From [Empedobacter] haloabium (GTDB lineage: Bacteria; Pseudomonadota; Gammaproteobacteria; Burkholderiales; Burkholderiaceae_D): a stretch of DNA of 64,000 nucleotides. A program made the position numbers and the translations under genes. Every line of letters begins with the position of its first letter. Position 1 is the first letter of the stretch. The stretch is taken from positions 3,286,001 through 3,350,000 of the forward strand of contig CP136508.1 of NCBI GenBank assembly GCA_008011715.2, written 5' to 3'. The notes under the pieces were generated by a model. The model saw only the letters and a list, made by a program, of their open reading frames with translations. It searched no databases and was not told where the DNA came from. Shown here piece after piece: positions 56,543 to 64,000 of the stretch.

Positions 56543-57868
56543 TCAGCGCTTCAGCACATTCAATACCGCCAGGCTCATCGCCTGCGCCGCCGTCTTGATG
56601 GAAGGCTCCGGCACCGGCGCGTAGAACGGCGAGTGGTTGAAGGCGACGGGCTTGCCGCCCGGGCGCCGCGCTTCGGCCACGTCCTTCGGGTCGTACACGC
56701 CGGTAAAGAAGAACATCGACGGGATGCCCTGGCCGGCGAACTGGGAAAAGTCCTCGCTGGCCGTCATCGCCGGCATGCGCTGGGCGTTGGCCGGGCCGAA
56801 CGCATCCTGGAACACGGCCTCGGTGCGGCGCACCAGCTCCTCGTCGTTGACGATGGCGGCGCCGCCGGCGGCGAGCTGCACGTCCGGCGCCGGCGCGCCG
56901 GCCATCGCGGCCGAGGCGTTGGCGACCCGCCGCACGCCTTCCAGCAGCCTGGCGCGCACCTCCGGGCTGTAGGAGCGGATGGTGCCACGCACCAGCACGC
57001 TGTCCGGAATGATGTTGCCGACCGTGCCGCCCTGGATCGCGCCGATCGTCACGACGCCGAACTCCTTCGGATCCTTCTCGCGGCTGACGACCGTCTGCAC
57101 GTCGACGACGAAGCGGGCCGCGATCGTGATCGGGTCGAGCGCCTTGTCGGGGGCGGAGCCGTGTCCGCCGCGGCCCTTGAAGACGATTTCGAGGCCATCG
57201 GAATTGGACGAGACCGGACCGCTGTTGTAACCCACCGTGCCATGGGCCAGGGGCCACGAATGCAGCGCGAAGGCGTAGTCCGGTTTCGGGAAGCGCTTGA
57301 ACAGGCCGTCATCGAGCATGGCCTTGGCGCCGGAGGTGATTTCCTCGGCCGGCTGGCCGATGAAGACCAGGGTGCCGTGCCACTGGTCCTTCAGCTCGAC
57401 CAGCGTGCGGGCCGCGCCCAGCCAGCTGGCCATGTGCACGTCATGGCCGCAGCTGTGGGTGACGAAGCTGTCGCGGCCTTCACTGCTGGCACGGGCCCGG
57501 CTCGCATACGGCAGGCCCGTCTTTTCCTCCATCGGCAGGCCGTCCAGCTCGGTGCGCACCAGTACTGTCGGGCCTGTTCCGTTGCGCAGCACCGCCACGA
57601 TGCCGGTCTTGCCGACCTTTTCGGTGACCTCGAAGCCCAGCTTGCGCATCTCGCCGGCCAGCTTGCCGGCCGTGCGCGTTTCCTGGAATGCGATCTCGGG
57701 ATGGGCATGCAGGTCCTTGTAGAGCGCGTCGAGCCATGGATACATGCGCTCGATGCGGCTGGCGACCTGGGTCTTCAATGGGGCGGCCTGCTGCGCCAGT
57801 ACGGCGCCACAGGACAAGGACAGCGACACGGCGGTCGCCAGCGAGCTGAGCAGGAAACGGGATTTCAC
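56543..57868 (-). CDS. Exported M20-family amidohydrolase (hippurate hydrolase/IAA-amino acid hydrolase type)
   Basis: A 441-aa metallo-amidohydrolase. Start GTG (57868) with GAGG upstream gives signal peptide FLLSSLATAVSLSLSCGAVL. Metal-site motifs HAHPEIAFQE, HSCGHDVHMASWLGAA and IGQPAEEITSGAKAM, plus the dimerisation domain GRGGHGSAPD, are typical of peptidase family M20D. Cleaves N-acyl amino acids or dipeptides in the periplasm; exact substrate unknown. Confidence 0.9.
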   Translation of the reverse strand: MKSRFLLSSLATAVSLSLSCGAVLAQQAAPLKTQVASRIERMYPWLDALYKDLHAHPEIAFQETRTAGKLAGEMRKLGFEVTEKVGKTGIVAVLRNGTGPTVLVRTELDGLPMEEKTGLPYASRARASSEGRDSFVTHSCGHDVHMASWLGAARTLVELKDQWHGTLVFIGQPAEEITSGAKAMLDDGLFKRFPKPDYAFALHSWPLAHGTVGYNSGPVSSNSDGLEIVFKGRGGHGSAPDKALDPITIAARFVVDVQTVVSREKDPKEFGVVTIGAIQGGTVGNIIPDSVLVRGTIRSYSPEVRARLLEGVRRVANASAAMAGAPAPDVQLAAGGAAIVNDEELVRRTEAVFQDAFGPANAQRMPAMTASEDFSQFAGQGIPSMFFFTGVYDPKDVAEARRPGGKPVAFNHSPFYAPVPEPSIKTAAQAMSLAVLNVLKR

Positions 57869-57942
57869 GCGGGCCTCTTCGGATGCGATCGGAAACCGCA
57901 CTATAGCGCGCCCGCCACCGCGCCGGTGCATCCGTGGGTGCG

Positions 57943-57965
57943 GCCGGGGCCGTGCGGGCCCCGGC
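57943..57965 (-). terminator. Hairpin after the acyltransferase gene
   Basis: GCCGGGGCC-GTGCG-GGCCCCGGC, 9 bp perfect, ending 6 bases before the stop codon of the acyltransferase gene. No T-run. Confidence 0.5.
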
Positions 57966-57971
57966 GCATCG

Positions 57972-59871
57972 TCAGCGGGCCTGCCCCGCCGCCGTGCCCG
58001 CCACCTGGGCGGCGGCCGGCCGCAGCTCGCCGCGCAGGAACGCCGCCAGCTTGCCGGTCGATTCCGTCGACATATGGCCTTCGTCACGCAGCAGCAGCAC
58101 GCCGTCCTTCTGGATGCCGCAGCTCTGGCCATCGCAGAACAGCTTGGACAGGTCGACGAAGCGCACGTTGTGCTCCTCGCTGAACTTGCGCTGGGCCGGG
58201 AAGAACGTGTAGTTCATCGTGTCCTTGAAGTCGAACGTGCAGCTGGAGAAGTCGCCATCCTGGCGCGCATGCATCTTCAGGCACTTCAGCGTGCCGCCGT
58301 AGCGCGGCGTGGCCGAGACCAGCACCAGCTTGTAGCCGAGCGCGCCCAGTTCCTTGAAGGTGCGCGAGGTGCCTTCGCGGAACACCTTGCCGGACAGGTT
58401 GGACGTGCTCGACATCACCACGGTGTACTGCTCCGGATGAGGCAGCGTGCGCAGGCGCTGGATCACGCGCTCGTTATAGGCGTCGCACGTGATCGCGGCC
58501 TTGATCGGCGCGTCCATGTAGCCGGGCACCGGCGGGCAGGACGACAGCGTCATCTGCCACAGGCCCTGGTCCGGGTAGACGTCGGCCAGCGCCTGGGCCA
58601 GGTGCATCGCATAGCTGTCGCCCCACAGGATGATCTTCGGATCGGGTTTCGATTGGCAGCGTTTGTCGTCCAGCTCGGCGCCCGAGCACGCGAACGACAG
58701 GCCACCGTTCTGGCCCAGGCGCAGCGTCTGCTCGTTGCGGCTCGGGAAACCGCGCCAGTGATGGCCGGCAAAACCGATGACGCCCATCGCCAGCAGTCCC
58801 AGCAGCGCAAACGCGAACACCTGGCGCCGCGTCAGGTTCAGCGCGCCACGGGCACGGAACGGCGTCTCCACGTAGCGGTAGGTCAGCCAGGCCAGCGCGA
58901 ACACGAGCGCGATCAGGGCCAGCGCCACGCCATGGCTGGGGTCCTCGACGAAATACAGCCGGAAGAACGCCAGCGCGGGCTGGTGCCACAGGTAGGCGCT
59001 GTACGACACGATCCCGATCAGCACGACGCCCGGCAGGCCCAGTACGCTGTTGGCGATGGTGCCGGGGCGGGCAAACAGGATGATCAGGGCCGCGCCGACC
59101 GTCGGTACCAGCATGGCGGGACCGGGCGACAGCGTCTTGCCGTCGAACGCGAAGATGGCGACGACGATCAGCGCCAGGCCGATCAGGCTGCCCAGCTGGT
59201 TCAACCATTGCGGCGCCATCAGCATCGGCTGCTCCTTGCGCGACAGCAAGATCGCGCACAGCGTACCCAGCAGGATTTCCCAGGCCCGTGCCGGCAGCAG
59301 GTAGAACGCCATCGACGGATGACGATGCACGCTCCACTGCGCGAACAACAGGCTGGCCACGAAGATCGCCGCGAACACCGGCAGGATCAGCTTGCGGCCG
59401 TGGCGCCACAACGGCATCAGCGCCAGCGGGAACAGGATGTAGTAGTGTTCCTCGACCGCCAGGCTCCAGGTGTGCAGCAGCGGCTTCAGCTCGGCCGAGA
59501 TGTCGAAGTAGCCGGTCTTGAGGAAGAAGTAAAACGTTGGACGAGAACAGCGAGGTGGCAAAAATGCTCTGGCTGAATTCCTTCATCTCGAACGGATCGA
59601 GCATCACCCAGGCGACCGGCAGGCAGGCCAGGATCACGAAGAACAGCGCGGGCAGGATGCGCCGGGCGCGCCGCTCGTAGAACTTGGCGATGGAGAATTC
59701 GCCCTGGGCCAGCTCGCCCAGGATGATGGTGGTGATCAGGTAACCGCTGATGACGAAGAAAACATCGACGCCGACGAAGCCGCCGCTGAATGCCTCGAAG
59801 CCCGCATGAAACAAAATAACGGGCAAAACGGCGAGCGCGCGCAATCCGTCGATCTCGCGTCTGTAATCCAT
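57972..59871 (-). pseudogene. Acyltransferase 3 / SGNH O-acetyltransferase (OafA-like), frameshifted
   Basis: Two overlapping frames make one protein of about 630 aa. The N-terminal frame (from 59871) has YRREIDGLRALAVLPVILFH and FVISGYLITTIILGELAQG up to SIFATSLFSSN. The other frame continues FYFFLKTGYFDISAELKPLL, HTWSLAVEEHYYILFP and on to the C-terminal SGNH domain (ILWGDSYAMHLAQ, DEGHMS). Both halves are well conserved and join within TTTT (complement of 59531-59534); removing one T restores the frame. So this is a recent single-base mutation, a phase-variable tract or a sequencing error. Function: O-acetylation of cell-surface polysaccharide. Confidence 0.85.
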
Positions 59872-60095
59872 GGTCGATCCCTCAAACGAGTGTTGTCAAT
59901 ACAGCATTGTAGCATCTATGCATGCACGCTTGGCAACAATGAAGCTTGCGCTAGATTTAGATGCAGTTGTGCTGCGTTGATGTCGTGTAGCGATACGAAA
60001 GCCGCGCGAGGCGTCCGGGTGCGCTGCGTCGCAGCATAGCGGCGCCAGATGGCAGCCGTGTGAAAAGCAGTGGCCAACGCTGTTATGCTGGGGTC

Positions 60096-60437
60096 ATGAG
60101 CACAGAATCGGACATCGTTTTATCCGGCCCCTTCCAGGTCGCGGACGGCAGCGGCAGGCAGCATGACGCCAAGGCGATCCGCATCCACGACGAGGGTTAC
60201 GGCATCATCGACGTCTACGTCGACTTCGCCCGCGCGCTCGATGGCGGCCACAAGGATGCCGCGCTGCTGCGCGGCATCGTCGAGCGCCTGCGCGCCCTGG
60301 GATACAAGGGCCCGGACTTCGGCCTGGGCGATGCCGGCCTGCAGGAAAGCCGGCTGATCGTGCTGGAAGCGCCCGAGGAGTTCACCGCGTTCGCCAAACA
60401 GCACGGCTGGAAGAACCTGGCCGAGGATTTCGACTGA
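60096..60437 (+). CDS. Hypothetical protein (113 aa)
   Basis: Begins MSTESDIVLSGPFQV, preceded by CTGGGG (weak SD). Soluble alpha/beta composition with IRIHDEGYGIIDVYVDFAR and GYKGPDFGLGDAGLQESRL. No domain recognised. The 224 bp upstream to the acyltransferase gene hold no other ORF. Convergent with the SDR gene, 9 bp apart. Confidence 0.6.
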   Translation: MSTESDIVLSGPFQVADGSGRQHDAKAIRIHDEGYGIIDVYVDFARALDGGHKDAALLRGIVERLRALGYKGPDFGLGDAGLQESRLIVLEAPEEFTAFAKQHGWKNLAEDFD

Positions 60438-60446
60438 GCCAGCGGC

Positions 60447-61193
60447 CTATTTGACGGCCGCGTTGCCGCCGTCGGCGAACAGCGCCGCGCCGGCCACGAA
60501 GCTGGCGCTGGGACTGGCCAGGAAGCAGATGGCCTCGGCGATCTCTTCCGGACGGGCAATGCGACCCAGCGCGTGCAGCCCGGCCGCCCAGTCCTTCTGC
60601 GCCTGGTCGCCCGCCATCGGCGTATCGGTGCCGCCCGGCAGCACTGCGTTGGCACGGATGCCCTGCGCCGCGTAGTCGGCCGTGATCCCTTTGACCAGCC
60701 CTACCAGCCCGGCCTTGGCCGTGCCGTACGCCGCCATGCCGGGAATACCCACACTGGTACCGACGAAGCTGGACGTGAACACCAGCGCGCCGCCGCCCCG
60801 TGCCAGCATGGCCGGGATCTGGCTGCGCGCGCCGAGGAACGCGGCCGTCAGGTTGACCTCCAGCACATGCTGCCAGGCGTCCAACGAGAGGCCGGCCAGC
60901 GGGCCGGCCGGGCCCACCACGCCGGCGTTGTTGACGGCGATGTCCAGGCCGCCGAATGCCTGCGCCGCGGCCACCAAGTGCTCGTGGGTGGCGGGATCGC
61001 CCGCATCGCCGGCCACGGCGCTGGCGCGACCCCCGCGCGCGCGGATCGCGTGCACCACTTCGTCCAGCGCTCCGGGGTGGCGCGCGTTGAGCACGACGGC
61101 CGCGCCCCGTTGCGCCAGCAGCTGCGCGGTGGCGCGGCCGATGCCGGACGAGGCGCCGGTGACGATGGCGACTTGGTCTGCAAGATCGAACAT
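60447..61193 (-). CDS. Short-chain dehydrogenase/reductase (SDR)
   Basis: A 248-aa NAD(P)-dependent oxidoreductase. Glycine-rich VTGASSGIGRATAQ, NNAG in DIAVNNAGVVGP, catalytic Ser in VFTSSFVGTSVG and Tyr-x3-Lys in AAYGTAKAGLVG are all present; the C-terminal FVAGAALFADGGNA is typical of classical SDRs. Substrate unknown. Start 61193 chosen by the family N-terminus. Confidence 0.9.
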   Translation of the reverse strand: MFDLADQVAIVTGASSGIGRATAQLLAQRGAAVVLNARHPGALDEVVHAIRARGGRASAVAGDAGDPATHEHLVAAAQAFGGLDIAVNNAGVVGPAGPLAGLSLDAWQHVLEVNLTAAFLGARSQIPAMLARGGGALVFTSSFVGTSVGIPGMAAYGTAKAGLVGLVKGITADYAAQGIRANAVLPGGTDTPMAGDQAQKDWAAGLHALGRIARPEEIAEAICFLASPSASFVAGAALFADGGNAAVK

Positions 61194-61314
61194 GAAATGC
61201 TCCCGGTTGGTTGAGATGGGAGCACTGTAGTGCGTGGCGCCGCTGCCGGCGCTCCGGTTCTTGCCGGCGAATTCCACGCCACGTTACAGTAGCGCTTTTG
61301 CCAGGAGTTGCCGC

Positions 61315-61950
61315 ATGCATGGACCAGACGCCGACAATCCCTTCCCGATGGCGGGATTTCCCCAGGTGTGCTACCTGAACAACGTCATCGACGCGCCCAA
61401 TATCGTCATCGGCGACTATACCTACTATGACGACCCGGACGGGCCGGATGCGTTCCGCCGCAACGTGCTGTATCACTTCCCCTTCATCGGCGACACGCTA
61501 CGGATCGGCAAGTTTTGCGCGCTGGCGCGCGGCGTCAAATTCATCATGAACGGCGCCAACCACCAGATGAACGGCATCTCGACCTATCCCTTTTTCATCT
61601 TCGGCAACGGCTGGGACAGCGCGCGGCCGGCACCGGACGAACTGCCCTACAAGGGCGACACCGTGATCGGCAACGACGTGTGGATCGGCTATGACGCGCT
61701 GGTCATGCCGGGCGTGACGATCGGCGACGGCGCCATCGTGGCGGCGCGCAGCGTGGTGACGGCGGACGTGCCGCCCTACGCGATCGTGGGCGGCAACCCG
61801 GCGCGGCCGGTGCGCGCACGCTTCGACGCCGACACGGCCGCGCGCCTGGTGGCGCTGGCCTGGTGGGACCGGCCGGCCGAGTGGATCACGGCGCACCTGG
61901 CGCTGATCCGCGGCGGCGACGTGGCGGCGCTGGAGCGCGCCGCCGGCTGA
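61315..61950 (+). CDS. Vat/CatB-like xenobiotic O-acetyltransferase (left-handed beta-helix)
   Basis: A 211-aa hexapeptide-repeat acetyltransferase. GDYTYYDDPDGPDAF, VLYHFPFIGDTLRIGKFCAL, VKFIMNGANHQMNGISTYPF (catalytic His in ANHQM) and DVWIGYDALVMPGVTIGDGA, then VPPYAIVGGNPARPVRARF match streptogramin A and type B chloramphenicol acetyltransferases. AGGAG lies 7 bases before ATG 61315. Resistance activity is possible but many chromosomal homologues have other substrates. Confidence 0.88.
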   Translation: MHGPDADNPFPMAGFPQVCYLNNVIDAPNIVIGDYTYYDDPDGPDAFRRNVLYHFPFIGDTLRIGKFCALARGVKFIMNGANHQMNGISTYPFFIFGNGWDSARPAPDELPYKGDTVIGNDVWIGYDALVMPGVTIGDGAIVAARSVVTADVPPYAIVGGNPARPVRARFDADTAARLVALAWWDRPAEWITAHLALIRGGDVAALERAAG

Positions 61951-61965
61951 CGTTGCCACCAAAAC

Positions 61966-62017
61966 AAATCGGGGACAGCTTCCGATTCCGCGAGGAATCG
62001 GAGGCTGTCCCCGATTT
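61966..62017. terminator. Long hairpin between acetyltransferase and flagellin genes
   Basis: AAATCGGGGACAGC-T-TCCGATTCC, loop GCGA, GGAATCGGA-G-GCTGTCCCCGATTT: a 23-bp stem with one T-G mismatch, flanked by A- and T-rich ends on both strands. A bidirectional terminator between convergent genes, related to the REP family by its GGGGACAG core. Confidence 0.8.
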
Positions 62018-62033
62018 TGCTGAGCAATCAGGA

Positions 62034-62933
62034 TTATTGCAGCAGCGACAGGACCAGCGAGGACTGGCTGTTGGACTGCTTCAGCATCGCGGTGCCGGCT
62101 TGCAGCAGCATCTGGTTCGCCGTCATGTTGGCCGATTCCGTCGCGAAGTCCACGTCCATGATGCGGCCGGTGGCGTTCTTCGTGTTGGTCGAGATGCTCG
62201 ACAGGTTGTTGTAGACGTGGTCCAGGCGGTTCGAGATCGCACCCAGCTTCGAACGCACGGTGCCCACGGCGTCGATCGCGTCCGACAGGTTCTTGATCGT
62301 CGTGTTGGCGTTGGTCGCGCCGGTCGTCGCGTCGGCGCCGGAGATTTCCGTGCCGGCGGCGGTGGCGGCGACACCGGTGGCGCCGTCGTACTGCGTGGCG
62401 GCTGCCTTGATCTTGGTGTGCACGGCGGACATTTCGGTCGTGAAGTCGGCCGTCATCTTCTCGTCCTTGTCCGAACCGATCTGGAACGTGATCGTCGTCG
62501 ACAGCTTGCCGGTGCCATCCGTCATCAGGTTGGTGCCGCCGAACTTGGTGTTGGTCATGATGTTGCCCAGTTCGTTCGACAGGGAGTCGAATTCGGCCTG
62601 CATCGCGGCCTGGTCGTCCATGGTCGAGGAACCGTCGGCGGCCTGGGTTGCCAGGTCTTTCATGCGGTTCAGGATGTTGGTGGTCTCGTCCAGCGCGCCT
62701 TCGGCGGTCTGCATCAGCGAGATCGAGTTTTGCGTGTTGCGCATCGCCACTTGCATGCCGCTGGTCTGGGTCTTCAGGCGGGTGGCGATCTGCAGGCCAG
62801 CAGCGTCGTCCATGGCCGAATTGATACGGTAGCCGGTCGACAGGCGGGTCATCGACGTCGACAGCTGGCTTTGGGTGCGGGTCAGCGAGTTTTGTGCGGA
62901 CAGGGCGGCGTTGTTGGTGTGCAGGCTCAGCAT
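62034..62933 (-). CDS. lafA: Flagellin, lateral type (LafA)
   Basis: A 299-aa flagellin. N-terminal D0/D1 MLSLHTNNAALSAQNSL, LSTSMTRLSTGYRINSAMDD and C-terminal LGAISNRLDHVYNNLSSIS, ATESANMTANQMLLQAGTAM are conserved. The short variable middle and the MLSLHTN start resemble lateral flagellins rather than FliC. TGGAGCTAC precedes the ATG. No other flagellar gene is in the window. ACCGATAC upstream resembles a sigma-28 -10 element but no matching -35 was found. Confidence 0.87.
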   Translation of the reverse strand: MLSLHTNNAALSAQNSLTRTQSQLSTSMTRLSTGYRINSAMDDAAGLQIATRLKTQTSGMQVAMRNTQNSISLMQTAEGALDETTNILNRMKDLATQAADGSSTMDDQAAMQAEFDSLSNELGNIMTNTKFGGTNLMTDGTGKLSTTITFQIGSDKDEKMTADFTTEMSAVHTKIKAAATQYDGATGVAATAAGTEISGADATTGATNANTTIKNLSDAIDAVGTVRSKLGAISNRLDHVYNNLSSISTNTKNATGRIMDVDFATESANMTANQMLLQAGTAMLKQSNSQSSLVLSLLQ

Positions 62934-63089
62934 TTTGTAGCTCCAGAAGATTCGGTTGGTATCGGTTTTGGACAGTTAGCTGCCCGCTCATGAGTACAAG
63001 ACGACCGTCCCGGCGCGGGCATTAAATGTCGCGCGTAAATTTTTCGATCTGTTTACCGGTCCGCGCCTCTTGTCTCCCGGACAACGCAC

Positions 63090-64000
63090 TCAGCCTGCTT
63101 GCCGGCAGCGCCGCCGCCGCATACTCCACCACAAACCGACCAGGAACAGCAGGAGCGCCAGCACGAACAGCAGCACCAGCAGCCGCGCTGTTCCGGCCGG
63201 GCCCGGGCCGGCACCCAGGCGGGCAGCTAGCGACTGGGGCAGTGGTTCCTCGATGGCGCCGGCGTCGCAACGGCCCCGCTGCAAGCGCGCCCGGCCGAAC
63301 AGATCGACGCTGGCCACCAGCGCATGGCTCGTGCACAGCGCCGTCACGCCGCTGTCCCGGGCCGCGCTTACCAGGCCGGGCCGGTAGTCAGCGCCCAGCC
63401 CAGGTTCCCGCGCGGTGGCACTACCGCCGCAATCGCCGCCCGGATACTGCAAGTTGCCGCCCAGGCTGGCCGCTGCCACGCCCGGCGCGCAGTGAAACCC
63501 GGCATTGCGCAGCAGGATCGTATTGCCCAGCCTGACCGTCGCCGCTGTACCCGACGGTCCCGCCAGCGCGCCAGCCAGGTTATCGGCAATGGTCGTATTG
63601 ACCAGCATGATGCTGGCGCCCTGGATCGCCCCCGTGGTCCCGGCCGGGCCGTTGCGGGCGACCAGGCCGTTACCGATCTCGATCGTCGCCGCGCCACCGG
63701 CAATCGCCGGGCCCAGCGCCGCGGTGTTATCGACCAGGATCGGCCGCGCCAGCGCCAGCATGTCCGCCGGCGGCGCGACGGACATGCTGGCGCTCAAGGC
63801 GGCCAGTACGCCATCGAACGGGGCCGGCAGCACCAGCGCTCGCCAGCCCGCGATGGCGCCGCCTTCGTTCCAGCGGAATAACACCTGCTCGCCGTCCACC
63901 CGGCCGGCGAACAGCAGCGCCCCGCCCCCGAGCGTGGCGACGTTGCGGCGGAACTGGGTGCGCGACAGGGCCAGCCCCGGCTGGGCCGTCCAGGCTTCCT
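63090..64000 (-). CDS. Beta-helix surface protein with C-terminal membrane anchor (5' end beyond window)
   Basis: About 303 residues visible, open at the window edge. Repeats such as GGAATIEIGNGLVARN, IMLVNTTIADNLAG and TVRLGNTILLRNAGFHC resemble right-handed parallel beta-helix proteins with a choice-of-anchor Q domain (FHCAPG, GGDCGG, ALVASVDLFGR, RCDAGAIEE). The C-terminus is a single hydrophobic helix LLVLLFVLALLLFLVGLWWS plus MRRRRCRQ, a stop-transfer anchor. Probably surface or periplasm exposed; function unknown. Confidence 0.65.
   Translation of the reverse strand, partial: EAWTAQPGLALSRTQFRRNVATLGGGALLFAGRVDGEQVLFRWNEGGAIAGWRALVLPAPFDGVLAALSASMSVAPPADMLALARPILVDNTAALGPAIAGGAATIEIGNGLVARNGPAGTTGAIQGASIMLVNTTIADNLAGALAGPSGTAATVRLGNTILLRNAGFHCAPGVAAASLGGNLQYPGGDCGGSATAREPGLGADYRPGLVSAARDSGVTALCTSHALVASVDLFGRARLQRGRCDAGAIEEPLPQSLAARLGAGPGPAGTARLLVLLFVLALLLFLVGLWWSMRRRRCRQAG

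Noticed and set aside
62934..63089. Sigma-28 promoter upstream of lafA
   Set aside because: ACCGATAC resembles the -10 element, but no TAAAGTTT-like -35 occurs at the required 11-base spacing, so it is not listed as a feature.

Overview
The window is about 65% GC and reads as chromosome of a betaproteobacterium of the family Oxalobacteraceae (Massilia, Duganella or Pseudoduganella type). This rests on codon usage, on the repertoire (copper NirK fused to cytochrome c, ubiTUV, LafA-type flagellin, TonB receptors with GH43 enzymes) and on a family of GGGGTCAGTCCCC/GGTGTCAGGCACC extragenic palindromes. It is inference; no rRNA or tRNA gene is present to confirm it.

Positions 1-14042 are an anaerobic, nitrogen-oxide-respiration block. 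It holds the 3' end of a nitric oxide reductase, DUF2249 and SirB2-like proteins, nirK-nirV-SCO, and a class III ribonucleotide reductase whose glycyl-radical tail is a separate 58-aa ORF before nrdG. Next come the oxygen-independent ubiquinone genes ubiU-ubiV-ubiT with a thiamine-diphosphate 2-oxo acid decarboxylase downstream, and a divergent hemerythrin-DUF2249-membrane protein operon. Three FNR/DNR-like sites that share the sequence TCAAGGATTT precede nirK, nrdD and the hemerythrin gene.

Positions 14143-34295 are all on the minus strand. After a PAS-GGDEF-EAL protein comes a polysaccharide-utilisation region: TonB receptor plus GH43, an ABC sugar importer plus LacI regulator, and GH43 plus GH2. 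Upstream of these lies a five-gene operon of unfamiliar composition (MdfA-like exporter, DXD glycosyltransferase, GNAT, phytanoyl-CoA dioxygenase-like enzyme, GH3). Long paired palindromes (REPIN-like) sit at each operon boundary.

Positions 34590-47382 are mixed single genes: MscS channel, LysR regulator divergent from hmgA, PAS histidine kinase, Fur-controlled TonB receptor, flavin reductase, an unknown cysteine-containing protein, ABM monooxygenase, FucP/GluP sugar symporter, DUF455 ferritin-like protein and a PQQ-type sugar dehydrogenase.

Positions 47457-50396 hold two diverged tandem copies of a KGG stress-protein unit, separated by an exported hydroxyisourate hydrolase-like gene and an IS1595-type insertion sequence. 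Positions 50503-64000 hold a secreted PPC-domain protein, a galactose set (SSS symporter, galT, galK), an M20 amidohydrolase, a frameshifted acyltransferase-SGNH gene, an SDR, a Vat-like acetyltransferase, a lateral-type flagellin and the 3' part of a beta-helix surface protein.
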